From a virus: DNA of 50,819 nt. The notes under the pieces were generated by a model. The model was not told where the DNA came from. It did no database searches and saw only the letters and a program-made list of their open reading frames with translations. This document shows positions 14,201-21,596 of this stretch, piece by piece; the first letter of the stretch is position 1; each line of letters begins with the position of its first letter. The translations under genes and the position numbers were made by a program. Location: positions 1 through 50,819 of IMG/VR virus record IMGVR_UViG_3300027977_002758, one strand, 5' to 3'.

Positions 14201-15082
14201 CTATGTCAAAAGCCAGGTTCCATCGCTCTTCATCCATTTCCGCTTTTCTTCGGCAGCAGGTATGGGGTCACTGTTTAAACAAAAGTTGTAATGCATTATG
14301 TAACAAGTGTTTTTAATTTTTTCCTTTAAATATGGCACTTGCCACACGCTTCCATTGGGAAAATCTAAAACACTTAAAACCTTACATTTGATGTCCAGTT
14401 CTTTTAATCTTTTATTAAAAATGGTCTGTGCAGCACCCTCTTCAATGCCAATTGGAAATTGCTTCAAGTACTCGGAATTGGGGAAAAAGACTTCCCATAA
14501 TTTTGTCATTTTTTCCGTGTGTGGAAAATAACCAAATGCTCCATTGGGTTCTCCGAACTTGGCTTGGTCTTGTATGCCATAATCTACAACATTCTTTCTG
14601 TTATAATCCAGCATTTTAATCCTGCCCTTGACCCTGTTAGGAACAAATCTGTCAAACCGCTTATCGGAGATTACTACCAAATCATTACCTTCCAGAATTT
14701 CCTTTTTTAATAACCCCACTGGGTTCCTGAAAAATACTATATCAGTATCTGAGGATATGATATCCAATTTATATTTTTGCTGCAAATAATAGGGGCCTGC
14801 AGCTTTGTAGTATTTCTCATTTTCTATCCAATCAGCTCTGCTATTATTGGTAATATTCTTAGCTTCAAGCAACACACAGCATATGTTATGTTTTTCCAGA
14901 GCATAATAAGATTCTGTATCTAAACATACTACAATGCTGTTCTTTTCTTCTTGTATGTTTTTTAACGATAGGTGCCAATTGACTGCAAAATCTACAAATT
15001 CTTTTGTAACTGTTGTGACAAAGGCATAACCCTTTTCAGAGGGTTTGATTTTTTCTTCTCCAAGATCAAACTTATTGATCAT
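14201..15082 (-). CDS. GT77-like nucleotide-diphospho-sugar transferase
   Basis: 293 residues. SSDTDIVFFRNP around 110-121 is the DxD motif of the Nucleotid_trans family (PF03407). PNGAFGYF in the middle matches the family's second conserved block, and the C-terminal NTCYIMHYN supplies the conserved His. It would be a retaining sugar transferase with unknown donor. It is separated by 18 bases from the GNAT gene and lies in the same direction, so it is part of the glycan cluster. Confidence 0.8.
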   Translation of the reverse strand: MINKFDLGEEKIKPSEKGYAFVTTVTKEFVDFAVNWHLSLKNIQEEKNSIVVCLDTESYYALEKHNICCVLLEAKNITNNSRADWIENEKYYKAAGPYYLQQKYKLDIISSDTDIVFFRNPVGLLKKEILEGNDLVVISDKRFDRFVPNRVKGRIKMLDYNRKNVVDYGIQDQAKFGEPNGAFGYFPHTEKMTKLWEVFFPNSEYLKQFPIGIEEGAAQTIFNKRLKELDIKCKVLSVLDFPNGSVWQVPYLKEKIKNTCYIMHYNFCLNSDPIPAAEEKRKWMKSDGTWLLT

Positions 15083-15096
15083 GGTTGTGCAGGACG

Positions 15097-15594
15097 TTAC
15101 TTCCTAAGTGCAGCTACTTTTGAATTAAACAGAGCCACTGCTGCAGACTTGACTGCATCTGTTCCTTTGTAGGTTACAGAATGATCATTGTTGAAGGCAA
15201 TCAATGAACCGAGATTGCCAAGAACTGCCACATATTGACCCTTGTTGATCAGATCACTGGTGCTGTTAGTAATCAGATTCCAGATGAGCTCACACACACC
15301 ACATTTGTAGCTCAATACATTTGTTTCGCTGCCAAACTCAGCGATCGAATTTTCATAGAAAGATTGTGGAACTAATCCGAAATTATGTACACATACTGGG
15401 TGATGCTGATCTTTCCATTCTGCATAATCAATGAACCCATCATTGTTTGTATCTACCACTTCAAAAGGCATGAATCCAGAATTTTCTGTAACTGCACCCA
15501 ATGAATCCTTCAAGGATCTGGCAGCATAGGTTTCTAAATCTGCCCAATTGGAGATGGCGGAGGCAAGGTGAATTTTTACTTCTGTATCAGTCAT
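15097..15594 (-). CDS. EF-hand calcium-binding protein, possible virion protein
   Basis: 165 residues. One canonical EF-hand loop, DTNNDGFIDYAE, occupies 48-59 with Asp/Asn/Asp at positions 1, 3 and 5, Gly at 6, Asp at 9 and Glu at 12, so Ca2+ binding is likely. A Cys pair (CGVC) and a single upstream Cys occur later. The second half has no recognised domain. A TGTAAATA box lies five bases before the ATG, which marks it as a late gene. Calcium could stabilise adsorption structures; this is inference from its position next to fibre-type genes. Confidence 0.7.
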   Translation of the reverse strand: MTDTEVKIHLASAISNWADLETYAARSLKDSLGAVTENSGFMPFEVVDTNNDGFIDYAEWKDQHHPVCVHNFGLVPQSFYENSIAEFGSETNVLSYKCGVCELIWNLITNSTSDLINKGQYVAVLGNLGSLIAFNNDHSVTYKGTDAVKSAAVALFNSKVAALRK

Positions 15595-15599
15595 ATAGT

Positions 15600-15607
15600 T
15601 ATTTACA
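15600..15607 (-). promoter_or_regulatory. Late-promoter-like box TGTAAATA
   Basis: TGTAAATA on the minus strand, five bases (actat) before the ATG at 15594. The same actat spacer follows the box at 17829. Confidence 0.5.
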
Positions 15608-15635
15608 CTGCATTATGCATTTTCTACATGTTTTT

Positions 15636-16523
15636 TTAAAATATCTTTATATATGGGGGTGCTGGCAGCAGTATGTCTGGCCAAAATCCCAACACTTCAT
15701 TCACAGTGTTTCTGCTCTTAAGATTGTTGTCTATATTAATCTCTTCATTTCGAATGATATCAAGAACAGTATTAATTTCAAAGATACTATCTGTATCTGC
15801 AACTTTTTCAGCTTCTTGCTTCTCGTTGTTCAACAATGCTTTGCATTCCTCAGATCTTAATAGAATTCTTTCCTTTATCTTTGATTTCAATGTTTCTAGA
15901 ATATCAGGATTTGACATACTAAAATTTGTGTATATTAATCCAGGTATTTTGAAAATGTTGTTGTACATAATATTTTCAATGTATCTAACTGAGGACAGTC
16001 CAACAGTATTTTTAAGGAAGTGCGGTGTTGTGTTAATTTCAATGGGCCAGAATGTTGTCAGCACCTCCATGTCTTGCAAATCAATTTCTGATAAGATAAG
16101 GAAATATTTTTCTGTTATTTCTTTATGCAAATATCGGTTGAAATATCTTGCCATTTTTTTTGCAATTCTGTGAATTGTATTGCGATTGGGGTTGATGTAT
16201 TCTTCTGGTTTTAAATTGAAAAATCTTAATATTTCAATAAAATTTCTGCGTAAGCAAATTTCTAAGAATTCTGTATTTTTAAATATTTCCTTGTCTTTGG
16301 TCTTAATATAAATTTTTTTTAAATATTTTACAAAAGACGTGCTTATGTTGTGATAATCTATTCTGTAAAATTTCTCCAGTGAAACGGTTTCACCGGTTAT
16401 TGCGTTTTTAAGTATATTATCTTTTTTATGAAAAATTAAAAAATAATCTCCGCCTTCACTGTCATGGTAGAACGCTCTGAGCGAATTGCCAGAATTGATT
16501 ATCTTTTCAGCTTCTGCTAACAC
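15636..16523 (-). CDS. Unknown protein, paralogue of the 10602 gene
   Basis: 295 residues. The GTG at 16523 is chosen as start. It follows the stop of the upstream gene by one base, and from there the N-terminus (VLAEAEKIINSGNSLRAFY) aligns with that of the 10602 protein; a longer ATG frame would overlap the upstream gene. The C-terminus VNEVLGFWPDILLPAPPYI again matches its paralogue. The middle is helical and rich in Lys, Arg, Ile and Asn. The function is unknown. Its position just after a fibre-type gene, while the paralogue sits among glycosyltransferases, gives no clear role. Confidence 0.65.
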   Translation of the reverse strand: MLAEAEKIINSGNSLRAFYHDSEGGDYFLIFHKKDNILKNAITGETVSLEKFYRIDYHNISTSFVKYLKKIYIKTKDKEIFKNTEFLEICLRRNFIEILRFFNLKPEEYINPNRNTIHRIAKKMARYFNRYLHKEITEKYFLILSEIDLQDMEVLTTFWPIEINTTPHFLKNTVGLSSVRYIENIMYNNIFKIPGLIYTNFSMSNPDILETLKSKIKERILLRSEECKALLNNEKQEAEKVADTDSIFEINTVLDIIRNEEINIDNNLKSRNTVNEVLGFWPDILLPAPPYIKIF

Positions 16524-16524
16524 G

Positions 16525-17295
16525 TTACGGATAGGAAGGTGTTGTTGCACCAACGGCGTTATCACTTGTACACCCAAAATCATTAGTTATGTAAAGAGTA
16601 TATGAGGTGCCTGTGTACATGATGGGGCTGCTGCCTGAACCAAATGTATAGGATACAGTGGCAGAAGATGAAATGGTGGATTCTAATGCACCATTCCTGT
16701 ACACAGACATGGTGCTGCCAGTTATGCCGTTGTAAGAACCGGGATTGATGGACACTGTTATGGTTGCACCTGGGCAAGGGGCTGCAGGGTTGGTGCAAGT
16801 AGAAGGTTTGGTTGTGCCAGTTACACTGATGGTAGGCTTGGGTGGAGCATACAGGGTGACTGAGCTGCTGAAATTGGTATTGTACCCACTGGCATTGAAA
16901 TTGAATCCTTGATCATAAAATTTTGCTAACAGGGGAATGGTTGTGCTCGTACTGCAGTTTGTTCCTCCAGGATTGAATGTGTTCTGATATTGTTTGGAAC
17001 TACCATTATCTGCAACAACAGTTGTGTTGCCAATGGCACCAAACGTAAAGTTTGCTGCTCTGGTTTTAACTCTGCTAAACTTTGATCCTTCACCAGCAAA
17101 ATTCAAAGACAAAGTAAAATTTTGATTGTAACCTGGTGTGGGGTTGGAATTGGTTAGGGAAGTGATTGATGCAGCTTCAAAATCAGTGAAACTGCCTTGT
17201 GTGGAACTGCCAATGGCTAGAGACATGCTGGCAGGTGTTGTGCCAGTGGCAAGGGCCAGCTTACTCAGCTGTAAGGTATAGCCGGGTGAGGCCAT
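16525..17295 (-). CDS. Virion adhesin-like protein with Ig-like domain
   Basis: 256 residues, Ser/Thr/Gly/Asn-rich and all beta, without charged clusters. The C-terminal about 100 residues (from PKPTISVTGTTKPS) have the spacing of a bacterial Ig-like or PKD domain ending in SYTLYITNDFGCT. Eight cysteines or so are scattered. It probably forms part of a fibre or surface decoration. It lies between the S74 chaperone-domain gene and an unknown gene, all on the minus strand. Confidence 0.55.
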   Translation of the reverse strand: MASPGYTLQLSKLALATGTTPASMSLAIGSSTQGSFTDFEAASITSLTNSNPTPGYNQNFTLSLNFAGEGSKFSRVKTRAANFTFGAIGNTTVVADNGSSKQYQNTFNPGGTNCSTSTTIPLLAKFYDQGFNFNASGYNTNFSSSVTLYAPPKPTISVTGTTKPSTCTNPAAPCPGATITVSINPGSYNGITGSTMSVYRNGALESTISSSATVSYTFGSGSSPIMYTGTSYTLYITNDFGCTSDNAVGATTPSYP

Positions 17296-17301
17296 GTTAA
17301 A

Positions 17302-17823
17302 TTAACTCCCTGTTGATAGTTGCTTAGAGAGGGCATCTACCTTATTATTCAACTCTTTAATGGCCTCTATGAGCAGGGGTACCAATTTTTCGTAATAAAC
17401 TGCTTTGTATCCATTGTCACGCGTCACAACAACTTCTGGAAAAACTGATTCCACTTGTTGTGCAAGTACACCCACATCTGCACCAGTTTTTTCTATTGCA
17501 GCTGCAGCATCATTCCATGCAAAAGTAACTCCATCAATTGCCAATACTCTTGCAAGAGCATTGTCAATGGTAAGAACATTGGTTTTTAATCTTTCATCAG
17601 ACACTGCACCAAATGCTGTAATATCACCGCTGGCAACAATGCTGCCTTGAACATTCAAGGAACCTGTCATGGTGTCACCTGATCTCAACACAAATGCTGT
17701 TGGATAATTTGCATTGATGAGGGTGTATTTTAAGCGCGCTGGGCTGATGCTTGTATCAGTAGATGAACCGGCAAGGGCCTCTGCGTCTGTTGCGAAATTA
17801 ACTGAAATAGTTGCTAGTGCCAT
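17302..17823 (-). CDS. Fibre protein with S74 intramolecular chaperone domain
   Basis: 173 residues. The C-terminal half is a peptidase_S74 domain: SDERLKTNV from Ser75 with Lys80 five residues on (the Ser-Lys dyad for self-cleavage), GVLAQQVESVFPEVV and the closing helix VPLLIEAIKELNNKVDALS. Such domains trimerise and fold tail fibres or spikes and then cut themselves off. The N-terminal about 70 residues are a short beta-region. The fibre body is unusually short, so it may act on a neighbouring protein or be a small tip. A CATAAGTA box precedes the start by five bases. Confidence 0.85.
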   Translation of the reverse strand: MALATISVNFATDAEALAGSSTDTSISPARLKYTLINANYPTAFVLRSGDTMTGSLNVQGSIVASGDITAFGAVSDERLKTNVLTIDNALARVLAIDGVTFAWNDAAAAIEKTGADVGVLAQQVESVFPEVVVTRDNGYKAVYYEKLVPLLIEAIKELNNKVDALSKQLSTGS

Positions 17824-17828
17824 ATAGT

Positions 17829-17836
17829 TACTTATG
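17829..17836 (-). promoter_or_regulatory. Late-promoter-like box CATAAGTA
   Basis: CATAAGTA on the minus strand, then actat and the ATG at 17823. This is the same box and spacing as at 1125-1138. Confidence 0.5.
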
Positions 17837-17838
17837 AT

Positions 17839-18279
17839 TTAAAACATATTTTCCAGAGGATTTTTTATCTGTAAAAGTGTTACTTTGTAGAAATTAAATA
17901 TGTCTTTGCTGCCCGAATCTCTATCATATTCATTGATATAGCAAACTGTTTGGACGCCCCAACTGCATAAAAGTCTGGCACAATCAGAACATGGCAACAA
18001 GGTTACTGCCACTAATCTGGCTTCTTTTCTATTGAATAAACTCAGAAGATTTTGTTCAGCATGAAGTATATACGGTCTTCTTTTGTCCCTGTCTTGCCAC
18101 ACTTCAGCAGACAGATCAAACCCGCTGGCCAATCCATTGTATGCTGCACCCAACACCCTATTATCATGGCTCAATGCTGCAGCACCCACTTTGACATGAG
18201 GATCCTGGCTTCTCAGAGATGCTACACAAGCCAGACCCATGGCATATTCTTCCCAACTGAGTCTATTGTGACAATTCAT
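17839..18279 (-). CDS. Deoxycytidylate (dCMP) deaminase
   Basis: 146 residues. Zinc and catalytic motif HAE at 73-75, and PCSDC with Cys97 and Cys100. The enzyme converts dCMP to dUMP for thymidylate synthesis, as the T4 cd product does. Length and motif spacing fit the family. It overlaps the upstream nuclease gene by 17 bases. Together with nrdA at the right edge it indicates phage control of deoxynucleotide supply. Confidence 0.9.
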   Translation of the reverse strand: MNCHNRLSWEEYAMGLACVASLRSQDPHVKVGAAALSHDNRVLGAAYNGLASGFDLSAEVWQDRDKRRPYILHAEQNLLSLFNRKEARLVAVTLLPCSDCARLLCSWGVQTVCYINEYDRDSGSKDIFNFYKVTLLQIKNPLENMF

Positions 18280-19015
18280 TGATACAGGCTTTAATTTCTT
18301 CTTTTAAATATGGCACTGTATAGATCTGCCATCTGCCCTGCAAAGAATCATAGTTCTCTGGTTGATGTCTGTTGTACCAGAATATTCTGAGACGGTTGCA
18401 TCTCAATCCAGTCATTTGTTCAGTAAGATATGCATACATGCTCAATTGTAAGGCATAATTAAAATACTCTGAATTGGGCAGATGGTCCAGAGGTGATTTG
18501 AGCCATTTGTCCTGTTTGAAGGAATTTTCAAATCCTAATTTTTTATTGGTTTTGAAGTCATATATGTCAAAAGTGTCCCCATTAATTGAGATGATGTCAG
18601 CAGTACCAGCAATGTTTAAATCTGAATTGTATAATCTTTTTTCAAAGAAATTATGATGTTTTCTATCCACAAGATTGAGACAATTGAACTGCTCCACCAC
18701 GGGCTTGTAGTCCTCCTCTATGATGGAGCTACTGATTAGATATTCTTCAAAAACTTTGTGAAATTTTTTACCGAAAATAACGCTGTCATCTCTTTTCTTA
18801 TTCCACATTTCCCTAACTTTATCCACTTGCATGTTGTATTTTTTAGCATACACTTCGCTCATTGCATCAAAATCGAACTCAGGCTTAAATTTAGATAACC
18901 ATCTGGTCACATTGTAGTAGGGTGCTCTGGTTTTTTGATCCAGATACAGATGCCTCATTTCATCAAAGATGGGTTCTTTGCCTTTGAAAGACTTTTTTAT
19001 TGGAAACTCAGGCAC
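18263..19015 (-). CDS. PD-(D/E)XK nuclease (RecB/Cas4-like)
   Basis: About 250 residues. The nuclease core is at 138-160: GTADIISINGDTFDIYDFKTNK-type spacing with Asp141, Asp154 and Lys156 (numbered from the alternative TTG at 19018). A His (GKKFHKVFE, His87) and the QLSMYAYL motif complete the RecB-like set. It could process DNA ends during recombination or packaging or degrade host DNA. The start is either TTG at 19018 or GTG at 19015; GTG is given because it is the commoner codon. Neither has a Shine-Dalgarno sequence. Confidence 0.8.
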   Translation of the reverse strand: MPEFPIKKSFKGKEPIFDEMRHLYLDQKTRAPYYNVTRWLSKFKPEFDFDAMSEVYAKKYNMQVDKVREMWNKKRDDSVIFGKKFHKVFEEYLISSSIIEEDYKPVVEQFNCLNLVDRKHHNFFEKRLYNSDLNIAGTADIISINGDTFDIYDFKTNKKLGFENSFKQDKWLKSPLDHLPNSEYFNYALQLSMYAYLTEQMTGLRCNRLRIFWYNRHQPENYDSLQGRWQIYTVPYLKEEIKACINELSQ

Positions 19016-19045
19016 CAATTAATAATAAAGAAAAAATAATGAAAA

Positions 19046-19252
19046 TCAACTCTTATAAAAAACACATGTGATGGTGTTCTCCATTTTTGTTGTATGGATA
19101 CACTTTAAGCCGTGTCTTTTCAACACATCCGAAAGCCTATTGAACCATGAATGTGGCACATTCAGCAAGAAGCTATTGTTAGATACGTCCTCATACACAT
19201 AGTCGCAGAATTCTTCACAAATTCCTTTTATAGATGAGGTAGTTTTCCTCAT
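19046..19252 (-). CDS. Small hypothetical protein, 68 aa
   Basis: Unrecognised. It starts at ATG 19252, five bases after an AATAAATA box. It has an acidic N-terminal helix, the segment VPHSWFNRLSDVLKRHGLKC and a beta hairpin ending in TCVFYKS. Cysteines occur at three positions without a metal motif. It is one of three consecutive 68-70-residue minus-strand genes. Confidence 0.55.
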   Translation of the reverse strand: MRKTTSSIKGICEEFCDYVYEDVSNNSFLLNVPHSWFNRLSDVLKRHGLKCIHTTKMENTITCVFYKS

Positions 19253-19257
19253 GCATA

Positions 19258-19265
19258 TATTTATT
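19258..19265 (-). promoter_or_regulatory. Late-promoter-like box AATAAATA
   Basis: AATAAATA on the minus strand, five bases before the ATG at 19252. Confidence 0.5.
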
Positions 19266-19287
19266 CTGGAATTATTTTTCTTTTCGT

Positions 19288-19500
19288 TTAATCAAAATCT
19301 TCTTCAACAAAATCAAAATCATTATTTATTTCATAGGGTATTTCTCTATCAATGCATCCGCGAGAAATAATTCCAGATAATTCTAGAAATTGATTCTCTG
19401 TCAAATACAAAATACCACTTTCATTACCATCCACATAAACTTTGCAATGGTAATTATTGTTATTGGTTTTCTCTACAACCTTCAACAAGAAGTTGTTCAT
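19288..19500 (-). CDS. Small acidic hypothetical protein, 70 aa
   Basis: Unrecognised. It starts eight bases after the stop of the next gene upstream. The N-terminal half is beta-type (FLLKVVEKTNNNNYHCKVYV), the middle is LYLTENQFLELSGII and the end is very acidic (DFDFVEEDFD). The acidic tail suggests an inhibitor or DNA mimic, but nothing confirms that. Confidence 0.55.
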   Translation of the reverse strand: MNNFLLKVVEKTNNNNYHCKVYVDGNESGILYLTENQFLELSGIISRGCIDREIPYEINNDFDFVEEDFD

Positions 19501-19508
19501 CTTAATTG

Positions 19509-19721
19509 TTATTCTTCAAACAAAAAACCTGCATCCATGTTGTACACTTCATTGCTTCTACTGTCTTTTATTGATACAATTTCCTCTTTGATTTGATTGG
19601 TCCTGTTGATAGCATATTTATGGGCCAGATAGTGATCAAAAGCAAAGATATTAAACTTTCTGCTTCTGTCACCTGTGACTGACCCTTTGACGTATATTGT
19701 AAATTTCTCTTCCACCATCAT
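19509..19721 (-). CDS. Small hypothetical protein, 70 aa
   Basis: Unrecognised. It begins with two adjacent ATG codons (19721 and 19718); either may be used. The N-terminus is MVEEKFTIYVKGSVTGDRSR-like and beta-rich, followed by FNIFAFDHYLAHKYAINRTN, a probable helix, and a C-terminus VYNMDAGFLFEE. It is first in a run of three small genes on the minus strand and is divergent from the flavodoxin-like gene. Confidence 0.55.
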   Translation of the reverse strand: MMVEEKFTIYVKGSVTGDRSRKFNIFAFDHYLAHKYAINRTNQIKEEIVSIKDSRSNEVYNMDAGFLFEE

Positions 19722-19751
19722 ATAATAGGTAGTGTTTTAAATATATCAAGA

Positions 19752-19759
19752 TATAAATA
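19752..19759 (+). promoter_or_regulatory. Perfect T4-type late box TATAAATA
   Basis: TATAAATA exactly as in the T4 late consensus, four bases before the GTG at 19764. With a normal start point the message would begin at or just inside the GTG. Confidence 0.55.
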
Positions 19760-19763
19760 TCAA

Positions 19764-20516
19764 GTGTTTGAAGACCTTCATGATCAATTGATGTCAGAAA
19801 AGATAGAAAATAACGTCAATACTTATCAGAACAAGGTTTACAGAATGATTACTCATTTGAGAAAGAAGAGTAATATTCTATTTATAACCACCTCTAATAG
19901 ATGGGATAAGCACCCGGAAGATGTGCCCAAAAGTACACAGTTAGCATACATATTGAGAGATTTGTTGCCAGAGAATAATGTGAAAATAATTGACTCAACA
20001 AAACTAAAAATTCACCCTTGTGAGGGCAATGTATCTTCAAAAAACGGCAACTCTTGTGGATTAATGGGTGCAAAGATCAAAGACAAAGAAAAAAACCCAA
20101 CTGGGTATTTGAGGTGTTGGGCCTCATATAATAACAAAGATGATGAGTTGTGGAAAGTGGCCAAGGCTTTGTTTGAGTCTGATGCAGTTGTATTTTTTGC
20201 TTCTGTAAGATGGGGACAGGCCAACTCCTTTTACCAAAAACTTATAGAGAGACTTACTTGGATTGAGAACAGACACACGACTCTGAAAGAAAATAATATT
20301 GTTAAGAATATAGATGCAGGCATGGTTTTAACAGGTCAGAATTATAATGGAAGGAATGTTATCATTAATGAGAAGAAAGTTTTTGAATTTTTTGGTTTTC
20401 AGGTTCCAGAAGATCTTAGTTTTAATTGGCAATACACAACAGATGCTGATTTGGAAACACTTGCCAGCTACAAAAATAGTATTAAGACGTTTGACAAGTT
20501 ATTCGAGATAGAGTAA
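19764..20516 (+). CDS. Flavodoxin-fold (FMN-reductase-like) protein
   Basis: 250 residues. The segment NILFITTSNRWDKHPEDVPKSTQ (phosphate-binding loop region) and VKIIDSTKLKIHPCEGNVSS, then SDAVVFFASVRWGQAN, follow the strand-loop order of NAD(P)H-dependent FMN reductases and related flavodoxin-family proteins. Cysteines in HPCEG and NSCG might be redox-active. The start is GTG at 19764, with ATG at 19791 as an alternative. It is followed by a second protein of the same fold. A role in supplying electrons, possibly to the heme oxygenase 4 kb away, is inference. Confidence 0.6.
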   Translation: MFEDLHDQLMSEKIENNVNTYQNKVYRMITHLRKKSNILFITTSNRWDKHPEDVPKSTQLAYILRDLLPENNVKIIDSTKLKIHPCEGNVSSKNGNSCGLMGAKIKDKEKNPTGYLRCWASYNNKDDELWKVAKALFESDAVVFFASVRWGQANSFYQKLIERLTWIENRHTTLKENNIVKNIDAGMVLTGQNYNGRNVIINEKKVFEFFGFQVPEDLSFNWQYTTDADLETLASYKNSIKTFDKLFEIE

Positions 20517-20550
20517 TTGATTTCGCCCAATATTCATTTACAATTAGATC

Positions 20551-21153
20551 ATGTTAAATGTCCTGATTATAAATGGGGCCATAGGAGGCAGAACAGGCAA
20601 CACTTCAATGCTTCTGAAGAAAATCAAAAAAATGATTTTAAAGAAGGATGCTGATATAAAGGTAAGAGTGGTGCACTTGAGTCCGTCTTTCTGTTGGAAC
20701 AGTGTCAAGAGAAATATCAAGAAAGCAGATTGTTTAATATTTTCTTCAGGTACCTATTGGGATAGCTGGGGTTCACCCATGCAGCAGTTGTTTGAGAAGA
20801 TGACTGTACTTGAGGGTTCAAAATATCTTGTAGGTAAGCCGGCAAGTGCCATTGTGACCATGCATTCAGTTGGAGGCAAAGAAGTGGTGTCTAGAATATT
20901 AGGCAACTTGGTCAGCTTGGGTTGTATGATACCGCCATTTGCAGGGTTTGCTTATTCATACGCTGATCATGTTGCACACCAATCCAGAACATCAGGCAAG
21001 AGACTGCTGGATGATGTGTGGCACATTCAAGATTTGGAATTTCTGTTGAACAATTTAATCAATGCAGCAAAGATTGAAACTAAACCCCAGTATGAGGTGT
21101 GGGGATTTCTTGATACTGCAGCTTTTGATCCTACAACTGTTTGGCTTAAATGA
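20551..21153 (+). CDS. NADPH-dependent FMN reductase-like protein
   Basis: 200 residues. LNVLIINGAIGGRTGNTSML at 2-21 is the FMN-phosphate loop of the FMN_red/flavodoxin-2 group. SSGTYWDSWGSPMQQLFEKM and the later TMHSVGGKEV fit the isoalloxazine-binding loops. It is expected to be a cytoplasmic flavin reductase or quinone reductase. The gene overlaps the downstream metalloprotease-like gene by four bases (ATGA). Confidence 0.7.
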   Translation: MLNVLIINGAIGGRTGNTSMLLKKIKKMILKKDADIKVRVVHLSPSFCWNSVKRNIKKADCLIFSSGTYWDSWGSPMQQLFEKMTVLEGSKYLVGKPASAIVTMHSVGGKEVVSRILGNLVSLGCMIPPFAGFAYSYADHVAHQSRTSGKRLLDDVWHIQDLEFLLNNLINAAKIETKPQYEVWGFLDTAAFDPTTVWLK

Positions 21154-21596
21154 TAGTACACTTCACCAGAAGAACTAAAGACTGGCTCTACAAACATCAC
21201 ATAAACTCAGAGGTACTCAGAAAAGAGATCTTCAGACTATGCAGGGGCAAGGATGACAACATTCATCCGCGTGTGGTTATTAACGTGAAGAAGTCCGGGC
21301 GCAACAGTGATTTCAATCCATGTGGCAATGTGATTAATATTGGCAGATATTCTGATTCAAACAATCAAAAATTAATTGTGAAGGGGTTTCTCCGAGTTCT
21401 AATTCATGAGATTAGACACTTCATACAATACAAAATACACAAGAGAATTACAAACATAGCTTATACCGATTATGACTTCCGTGAAAATAATCACAGATAT
21501 TTCAATGATCCCTTAGAAATAGATGCCAGGAAATTTGAGAGGAAGCATTTGAATCAATTGCTCAAAAAAATCTACAGCTCTATTGTGTGGCTGTAG
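21150..21596 (+). CDS. Zincin-like protein with HExxH motif
   Basis: 148 residues. LIHEIRHFIQY contains HEIRH, the zinc-binding helix of zincin metallopeptidases. EIDARKFE about 35 residues later could give the third ligand (Glu). The N-terminal part is basic and beta-type. The protein is small for a protease but matches compact phage and toxin-system zincins. The target is unknown. It is coupled by ATGA to the FMN reductase gene and converges on the portal gene, overlapping it by 17 bases. Confidence 0.6.
   Translation: MIVHFTRRTKDWLYKHHINSEVLRKEIFRLCRGKDDNIHPRVVINVKKSGRNSDFNPCGNVINIGRYSDSNNQKLIVKGFLRVLIHEIRHFIQYKIHKRITNIAYTDYDFRENNHRYFNDPLEIDARKFERKHLNQLLKKIYSSIVWL

Noticed and set aside
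16524-16583. ATG start of the 15636 gene at 16583
   Set aside because: It overlaps the upstream gene, and homology with the 10602 protein begins at the GTG at 16523.
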